Shown here in pieces: positions 58,840 through 64,000 of a DNA stretch of 64,000 nt. The notes under the pieces were generated by a model. It had not been told where the DNA came from and ran no database searches. It saw only the letters and a list, made by a program, of their open reading frames with translations. Origin of the DNA: Vibrio navarrensis (GTDB taxonomy: Bacteria; Pseudomonadota; Gammaproteobacteria; Enterobacterales; Vibrionaceae); the NCBI RefSeq assembly GCF_000764325.1, contig NZ_JMCG01000002.1:682001-746000 (forward strand), in the 5' to 3' direction. Numbering within the stretch: position 1 is the stretch's first letter; each line of letters starts with the position of its first letter. Both the position numbers and the translations under genes were made by a program.

Positions 58840-59370
58840 TTACTCCTGCGGAACCACTTTGCCGATAAACGGTAGGTGGCGATACTTCTGTGCGTAGTCG
58901 ATGCCGACACCCACAACAAACTCATCAGGAATTTCAAAACCAATCCAAGTCACATCGACAGGCACTTCACGACGAGTCGGTTTGTCGAGCAGCGTACAAA
59001 TATGGATGGATTTAGGTTCACGCAGCGATAAGATCTCTTTGATTTTACTGAGCGTGTTACCCGTATCGATGATGTCTTCTACGATCAGCACGTCTTTACC
59101 TTTAATGTCATCATCTAAGTCTTTAAGAATACGGACATCACGTGAGCTCTCCATGGTGTTGCCATAGCTTGATGCCGTCATAAAATCGACTTGGTGTGTC
59201 AGGTTGATCGCGCGTGCTAAATCGGCCATAAATACGAAAGAGCCGCGCAGCAAGCCAACCAGTACCAAATCTTCACTACCTTGATAATGCGCCGTGATCT
59301 GCTTGCCTAATTCACGAATACGTTCCTGAACAGTCTGCTCAGAAATCATTACTTCTACTGTATGTTTCAT
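58840..59370 (-). CDS. hpt: Hypoxanthine phosphoribosyltransferase
   Basis: 176 residues. N-terminal KHTVEVMIS matches E. coli Hpt, PRPP loop [14 protein letters not shown] near 100, flexible-loop [18 protein letters not shown]-terminal [24 protein letters not shown]. Salvages hypoxanthine to IMP. Divergent from the quorum regulator. Confidence 0.96.
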   Translation of the reverse strand: MKHTVEVMISEQTVQERIRELGKQITAHYQGSEDLVLVGLLRGSFVFMADLARAINLTHQVDFMTASSYGNTMESSRDVRILKDLDDDIKGKDVLIVEDIIDTGNTLSKIKEILSLREPKSIHICTLLDKPTRREVPVDVTWIGFEIPDEFVVGVGIDYAQKYRHLPFIGKVVPQE

Positions 59371-59604
59371 ACTGTGCTCAATCTTTTTTGTTGGGAATGG
59401 CGACGTTTATCAGCCTTAAGCGGCTAAGCGCAAACCTCGCGCAAACGATCACCTGAATCTGGCGCGTAGTGTAACACTCCCACCCTCAATCTTTAAGCCC
59501 TGCGAGGCAGATCTTTTTATCTGCCTGTTACTACTCAACAAAATGAAAATAAAAGAGATGTTGGTACCAAAATAGTAAAAATCCCGATAAAAATGTTATC
59601 AACA

Positions 59605-59635
59605 TTGACATTACTGTCTATTTCTTGGGCATAAT
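59605..59635 (+). promoter_or_regulatory. Candidate promoter of the quorum regulator gene
   Basis: Perfect -35 TTGACA (59605-59610) and -10-like CATAAT (59630-59635) with a long 19-base spacer. It would give a leader of about 120 bases. Confidence 0.4.
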
Positions 59636-59734
59636 TTGTTGACCCAGAGCATATGCACCATTACACTCATGATGCTTAGAGCAATTATTAAAACAATCAA
59701 TAGGGACTAGCGTTCCGAATAACTTTTTATACAT

Positions 59735-59756
59735 ACCAACTCATTGGCAAGGAATC
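59735..59756 (+). promoter_or_regulatory. Candidate Qrr small-RNA target over the ribosome binding site
   Basis: CCAACTCATTGGCAAGG, overlapping the AAGGAA ribosome binding site, is complementary with small gaps to the conserved Qrr loop (as remembered, CUAGCCAACUGACGUUG). Qrr RNAs block translation of LuxR/HapR homologues at low cell density. Confidence 0.5.
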
Positions 59757-59761
59757 TAATT

Positions 59762-60376
59762 ATGGACTCAATAGCAAAGAGACCTCGAACTCGTTTATCT
59801 CCACTGAAACGTAAACAACAACTGATGGAAATCGCACTGGAAGTGTTTGCTCGTCGTGGCATCGGCCGCGGTGGTCACGCAGACATCGCCGAGATTGCAC
59901 AAGTTTCTGTCGCCACCGTATTTAACTATTTTCCGACACGTGAAGATCTGGTTGATGAAGTGCTCAATCATGTCGTGCGTCAGTTTTCAAACTTCCTGTC
60001 CGATAACATTGACCTCGACATTCACGCGCAAGATAACCTCAAAAACATCACCAACGCGATGATTGAACTGGTGACTCAAGACTGCCATTGGCTCAAAGTG
60101 TGGTTTGAATGGAGCGCATCAACGCGTGATGAAGTATGGCCACTATTTGTCACCACCAACCGCACTAACCAACTGCTGGTACAGAACATGTTTGTTCGCG
60201 CCATCGAGCGTGGCGAAGTGTGTGATAAACACAGCCCGGAAGATCTGGCGAATATGTTCCTTGGTATCTGCTACTCACTGTTTGTGCAAGCCAATCGCGC
60301 CAAGAGCGAAGCGGAACTGACCAAACTGGTCAACAGCTACCTACAAATGCTTTGTATCTATAAGGGTGAGAGCTAA
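59762..60376 (+). CDS. smcR: Quorum-sensing master regulator of the LuxR/HapR/SmcR group (TetR family)
   Basis: 204 residues from ATG 59762 with AAGGAA eight bases before; a TTG start 18 bases upstream is rejected. The N-terminal TetR DNA-binding domain (LEVFARRGIGRGGHADIAEIAQVSV, then ATVFNYFPTREDLV) is nearly identical across vibrios; the C-terminal ligand domain ends LCIYKGES. Acts at high cell density to turn on protease and other genes and represses itself. The symbol follows V. vulnificus; hapR, luxR or opaR are the names in other species. Confidence 0.93.
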   Translation: MDSIAKRPRTRLSPLKRKQQLMEIALEVFARRGIGRGGHADIAEIAQVSVATVFNYFPTREDLVDEVLNHVVRQFSNFLSDNIDLDIHAQDNLKNITNAMIELVTQDCHWLKVWFEWSASTRDEVWPLFVTTNRTNQLLVQNMFVRAIERGEVCDKHSPEDLANMFLGICYSLFVQANRAKSEAELTKLVNSYLQMLCIYKGES

Positions 60377-60410
60377 GCAGTGCCTAGGTTTTAGGTGATA
60401 GGTATAGTTT

Positions 60411-60440
60411 AAGGTTGATACTCGGGTATCAACCTTTTTT
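60411..60440 (+). terminator. Terminator of the quorum regulator gene
   Basis: Eleven-bp stem AAGGTTGATAC/GTATCAACCTT, TCGG loop, T tract. Confidence 0.92.
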
Positions 60441-60484
60441 ATTACCGCAGGAAATTGCTCTGTTTAGCAATCAATAAAAGCCAT

Positions 60485-60515
60485 AAAAAAACCGCTGAAC
60501 AATCAGCGGTTTTTA
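60485..60515 (-). terminator. Terminator of lpdA
   Basis: Stem AAAACCGCTGA/TCAGCGGTTTT with ACAA loop, A/T tracts on both sides; 21 bases after the lpdA stop. Confidence 0.88.
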
Positions 60516-60535
60516 ATCATTTAGCGCTTAGAAAA

Positions 60536-61963
60536 TTACTTTTTCTTTTTCGCTTTGGCATTTGGCAGGTCAGTGATAGTGCCTTCAAACACTTCAGCAG
60601 CCAGACCCACAGACTCGTGCAGAGTTGGGTGAGCGTGGATGGTCAGAGCGATGTCTTCTGCATCACAGCCCATCTCGATAGCAAGGCCGATTTCGCCCAG
60701 TAGTTCGCCACCGTTAGTACCCACGATAGCACCACCGATAACGCGGTGAGTCTCTTTATCAAAGATCAGCTTAGTCATACCATCAGCACAGTCAGAGGCG
60801 ATTGCTCGGCCTGAGGCAGCCCACGGGAAGGTGGCTACTTCGTAGTTAATACCTTCTGCTTTCGCTTCTTTCTCTGTCTTACCAACCCATGCCACTTCTG
60901 GCTCAGTGTAAGCAATTGAAGGAATCACTTTAGGATCGAAGTAGTGTTTCTTACCAGAAATCACTTCTGCCGCAACGTGGCCTTCATGCACACCTTTGTG
61001 CGCCAACATTGGTTGACCCACAATGTCACCGATGGCGAAAATGTGCGGAACGTTAGTGCGCATTTGCTTGTCAACGTTGATAAAGCCACGCTCATCCACT
61101 TCCAAGCCTGCTTTTTCAGCATCCAGCAGTTTACCGTTTGGTACACGGCCGATAGCGACTAGAACCGCGTCGTAACGTTCAGCTTCCGCTGGGGCTTTTT
61201 TGCCTTCCATTGAAACGTAGATACCGTCTTCTTTCGCTTCAACGGCTGTTACTTTGGTTTCCAGCATCAGGTTGAATTTCTTGCTGATACGCTTGGTGTA
61301 GACTTTAACGATGTCTTTATCTGCAGCTGGGATAACTTGGTCGAACATTTCAACCACATCGATTTGAGAACCCAGAGCGTGGTACACAGTACCCATCTCC
61401 AGACCGATGATACCACCGCCCATGATCAGCAGTTTTCCTGGGACTTCTTTCAGCTCAAGTGCGTCGGTTGAGTCCCAAATGCGTGGGTCTTCATGAGGAA
61501 TAAATGGCAGTTTGATTGGGCGAGAACCCGCTGCAACGATGGCATTGTCGAAGTTAACCACGGTTTTACCGTCTTCGCCTTCCACTTCAATCGTGTTAGG
61601 GCCAGTGAACTTACCAAAACCGTTAACCACGTTCACTTTACGCATCTTAGCCATACCGCCAAGACCGCCAGTCAGTTGATTAATTACTTTTTCTTTCCAC
61701 AGACGGATCTTGTCGATGTCTGTTTGCGGTTCGCCAAATACGATGCCGTGCTCAGCCAGCGCTTTAGCTTCTTCGATAACTTTAGCTACGTGCAGTAGTG
61801 CTTTCGATGGGATACAACCCACGTTCAGACACACACCACCAAGAGTGTTGTAACGTTCGATAAGAACAGTGTCCAGACCTAAGTCTGCACAGCGGAATGC
61901 AGCGGAGTAACCAGCAGGACCGGCACCAAGCACTACTACTTGGGCTTTAATTTCTTTGCTCAT
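60536..61963 (-). CDS. lpdA: Dihydrolipoyl dehydrogenase (E3)
   Basis: 475 residues. FAD motif VVVLGAGPAGYSAAF, redox disulfide in GGVCLNVGCIPSK near 45-54, NAD motif MGGGIIGLEMG near 180, catalytic His in HAHPTLHES near 447. Reoxidises lipoamide of pyruvate and 2-oxoglutarate dehydrogenases. Downstream of aceF, separated by 255 bases. Confidence 0.97.
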   Translation of the reverse strand: MSKEIKAQVVVLGAGPAGYSAAFRCADLGLDTVLIERYNTLGGVCLNVGCIPSKALLHVAKVIEEAKALAEHGIVFGEPQTDIDKIRLWKEKVINQLTGGLGGMAKMRKVNVVNGFGKFTGPNTIEVEGEDGKTVVNFDNAIVAAGSRPIKLPFIPHEDPRIWDSTDALELKEVPGKLLIMGGGIIGLEMGTVYHALGSQIDVVEMFDQVIPAADKDIVKVYTKRISKKFNLMLETKVTAVEAKEDGIYVSMEGKKAPAEAERYDAVLVAIGRVPNGKLLDAEKAGLEVDERGFINVDKQMRTNVPHIFAIGDIVGQPMLAHKGVHEGHVAAEVISGKKHYFDPKVIPSIAYTEPEVAWVGKTEKEAKAEGINYEVATFPWAASGRAIASDCADGMTKLIFDKETHRVIGGAIVGTNGGELLGEIGLAIEMGCDAEDIALTIHAHPTLHESVGLAAEVFEGTITDLPNAKAKKKK

Positions 61964-62218
61964 TTTGACCTCTTGTAGTCATTATCCCTAACAGGCTGAG
62001 TGAGTTTTGATTTTTTGTTTAAGAGTGGTTTGTTTTAAACATTTTTTCAGACCGCCAACAGTTTACAGAGATGTTAATGGTGTGAAAAGTAAATCAATTT
62101 AGCCTGTGAGCCAGACGACAATTCAGTGCATAAAAAGCCAATTGAGAACGGCGATTCACCAAATTGTCTGACAATTCTATTAACAGAGGCGGCATAAGGC
62201 CGCCTCTGGAGTTTTCTA
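61964..62218. other. aceF-lpdA intergenic region
   Basis: 255 bases, no gene. Contains a palindrome AATTGTC-T-GACAATT (62162-62176) and a perfect 10-bp stem CAGAGGCGGC/GCCGCCTCTG (62184-62208), without a good T-run on the minus strand. It probably attenuates or stabilises at the aceF 3' end; space is enough for a separate lpdA promoter. Confidence 0.55.
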
Positions 62219-64000
62219 TTACAGAACCAAACGGCGAATGTCAGACAGACACTCGTTTAGGTAAGTAATGAAGCGCGCACCTTCAGCGCCATCGATCACA
62301 CGGTGATCGTAAGACAGAGACAGAGGAAGTTGCAGACGTGGAGCAAACTCTTTGCCGTTCCACACTGGCTTGATCTCAGACTTAGATACGCCAAGGATAC
62401 CCACTTCTGGTGCGTTCACGATTGGTGTGAATGCCGTGCCGCCGATACCACCCAGACTTGAGATGGTGAAACAGCCGCCTTGCATGTCTGCCGCCGTCAG
62501 TTTACCTGCACGTGCTTTCTTCGATACAACGGCCAGCTCTTCAGACAGCTCGTAGATACCTTTCTTGTTCACGTCTTTGAATACAGGAACAACCAGACCG
62601 TTTGGTGTATCGACTGCGATACCGATGTTCACATATTTCTTCAGGATCAGGCTCTCACCGTCTTCAGACAGAGAAGAGTTGAACGCAGGGAACGCTTCCA
62701 GCGCTTTCGCCGCAGCTTTCATGATGAACACCAGTGGCGTGATCTTCATGCCTGAATCTTTCTTCGCTTCGATCGCGTTCTGCTCTTTGCGGAATGCTTC
62801 TAGCTCAGTGATGTCTGCGTTATCCCACTGTGTAACGTGCGGGATCATCACCCAGTTACGGTGCAGGTTCGCGCCAGAGATCTTCTTAATGCGAGACAGT
62901 GGCTGAATTTCAGTTTCACCGAACTTGCTGAAGTCCACTTTTGGCCAAGGTAGCAGACCTAGTGCCGCGCCGTCGCCTTTACCAGATGCGGCTGATGCTG
63001 CGCCTGACTCCAGACGTTTCAGCGCTTCTTTCACGTAGTTCTGAACGTCTTCTTTCAGAATGCGGCTCTTACGGCCTGAACCTTTCACTTTAGACAGATT
63101 AACGCCGAATTCACGCGCTAGGCGACGAACCACTGGAGACGCGTGAGCGTAGTCGTTGTTCTCTTCAAATTCAGTTGCTGCCGGAGCTGCTGCTGGTTTT
63201 GCTGCTTCAGCTTTCGGTGCTGCTGCTGGAGCTGCTGCCTGAGCTGGTGCCGCAGATGCAACTGGCGCTGCGCCCGCAACCGGAGTGCCTGCCACTTCAA
63301 ACACCATGATCAATGAGCCAGTTGATACTTTATCGCCAGCCGCGACTTTGATCTCTTTCACTTTACCCGCGAATGGTGCTGGGACTTCCATCGACGCTTT
63401 GTCGCCTTCCACAGTGATCAGAGATTGCTCTTCGCTCACCATGTCGCCAACCGCGACCATGATTTCAGTCACTTCAACTTCATCACCGCCAATATCTGGA
63501 ACGTTGACTTCTTTGTCTGCTGCCACCGCTGGCGCTGCTGCTGGAGCCGCTGCCTGAGCTGGAGCTGCCGCTGCTGGAGCGCCAGAACCTGCCACTTCGA
63601 AGACCATGATCAGTGAGCCAGTGGTCACTTTGTCACCCGACGCGATCTTGATCTCTTTAACGGTACCCGCGAATGGCGCTGGAACTTCCATTGAAGCTTT
63701 GTCGCCTTCAACAGTGATCAGAGACTGCTCTTCAGACACTGTGTCACCCACAGCAACCATGATTTCAGTCACTTCAACTTCATCGCCACCGATGTCCGGT
63801 ACGTTGACTTCTTTCAGTTCAGTCGCTGCTGCTGGTGCTGCTGCAACTGGTGCAGCTTCGGCCGCAGGAGCTGGTGCAGCCGCTGCTGCACCCTCCGCTT
63901 CAGCTACTGTTTCAAATAGCATAATCAGTGAGCCAGTCGTTACTTTGTCGCCAGCCACTACTTTGATTTCTTTAACAATACCTGCCTGAGACGCTGGAAC
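62219..64000 (-). CDS. aceF: Pyruvate dehydrogenase E2, dihydrolipoamide acetyltransferase, 3' part
   Basis: Cut by the window end: the frame stays open through base 64000, so the N-terminus is missing. Visible: the end of lipoyl domain 1, full domains 2 and 3 (each with [11 protein letters not shown] carrying the lipoyl Lys), Ala/Pro-rich linkers between them, an E3-binding domain ([15 protein letters not shown]), and the acetyltransferase core with [12 protein letters not shown] near the end. Transfers acetyl to CoA. Domains 2 and 3 repeat with a period of exactly 100 residues. Confidence 0.96.
   Translation of the reverse strand, partial: VPASQAGIVKEIKVVAGDKVTTGSLIMLFETVAEAEGAAAAAPAPAAEAAPVAAAPAAATELKEVNVPDIGGDEVEVTEIMVAVGDTVSEEQSLITVEGDKASMEVPAPFAGTVKEIKIASGDKVTTGSLIMVFEVAGSGAPAAAAPAQAAAPAAAPAVAADKEVNVPDIGGDEVEVTEIMVAVGDMVSEEQSLITVEGDKASMEVPAPFAGKVKEIKVAAGDKVSTGSLIMVFEVAGTPVAGAAPVASAAPAQAAAPAAAPKAEAAKPAAAPAATEFEENNDYAHASPVVRRLAREFGVNLSKVKGSGRKSRILKEDVQNYVKEALKRLESGAASAASGKGDGAALGLLPWPKVDFSKFGETEIQPLSRIKKISGANLHRNWVMIPHVTQWDNADITELEAFRKEQNAIEAKKDSGMKITPLVFIMKAAAKALEAFPAFNSSLSEDGESLILKKYVNIGIAVDTPNGLVVPVFKDVNKKGIYELSEELAVVSKKARAGKLTAADMQGGCFTISSLGGIGGTAFTPIVNAPEVGILGVSKSEIKPVWNGKEFAPRLQLPLSLSYDHRVIDGAEGARFITYLNECLSDIRRLVL
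63287..63514 (-). repeat. aceF: Lipoyl-domain repeat, third copy
   Basis: Encodes the domain from [10 protein letters not shown] to FEVAG; nearly identical to 63587-63814, 300 bases away. Internal gene duplication kept similar at DNA level. Confidence 0.85.
63587..63814 (-). repeat. aceF: Lipoyl-domain repeat, second copy
   Basis: Same protein stretch as the copy at 63287-63514, differing at about seven residues of 76. Confidence 0.85.

Larger units (their letters stand above)
59371..59761. other. hpt-smcR intergenic region
   Basis: 391 bases between divergent genes. Holds an AGGCAGAT/ATCTGCCT hairpin (59505-59526), a smcR promoter candidate (59605-59635) and a long leader. A GATAA-N5-TTATC dyad near 59586-59600 loosely resembles LuxR/SmcR sites, but the spacing is not the usual one. 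No open frame of note. Confidence 0.6.

Noticed and set aside
59586..59600. LuxR/SmcR self-repression site GATAA-N5-TTATC
   Set aside because: The half-site spacing differs from the known dyad; not strong enough to call.

Overview
This window is chromosomal DNA from a Vibrio. The evidence is a HapR/LuxR/SmcR-type quorum-sensing master regulator next to hpt and the pyruvate dehydrogenase genes, a complete ChiS-controlled chitin-oligosaccharide operon, and an enterobacterial/Vibrio housekeeping order (yacL-acnB, mrcB-hrpB-sfsA-dksA-gluQ-pcnB-folK-panB-panC-yadHG-can-hpt). Protein wording, especially in the quorum regulator, suggests the V. vulnificus side of the genus; I cannot fix the species from sequence alone.

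Layout. 1-627: the 3' part of rsmC. 880-19412: the chitin utilisation block. It has the hybrid sensor ChiS, then one long operon: periplasmic chitin-oligosaccharide binding protein, two Dpp-like permeases, two ATPases, a GH9 enzyme, a GlcNAc kinase, a GH20 hexosaminidase, the GH94 chitobiose phosphorylase and a sugar-phosphate mutase. Together they import (GlcNAc)n and turn it into GlcNAc-6-P. 19476-23243: FbpABC ferric-iron transporter under a Fur box. 23398-24992: glnK-amtB with a sigma54 promoter and an NtrC site. 25322-36251: an iron-related accessory block, all on the minus strand. It has a TonB-dependent receptor, a Fur-boxed two-component system, and a nine-gene operon (PepSY membrane protein, DUF2271, DUF4198, small periplasmic protein, DUF6162-like protein, and a metal-type ABC transporter with two binding proteins). 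36454-58725: housekeeping genes. 58840-60376: hpt and the divergent quorum regulator. 60536-64000: lpdA and the truncated aceF.

The most interesting part is 25.3-36.3 kb. The nine-gene operon matches, in gene order and in having two unlike periplasmic binding proteins, the FpvGHJK-FpvCDEF system that strips iron from pyoverdine in the Pseudomonas periplasm. Here it sits in a Vibrio next to a siderophore-type receptor. The receptor and the operon share an almost identical promoter block (31 of 35 bases, a Fur-like box plus TTTAC direct repeats), so they probably form one regulon with the two-component system between them. I propose a ferri-siderophore capture, periplasmic reduction and iron import system. 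The siderophore is unknown.

Start codons were moved from the longest reading frame where a ribosome binding site, signal peptide or family length argued for it; these cases are stated. No tRNA, rRNA, insertion sequence, integrase or CRISPR array was seen.
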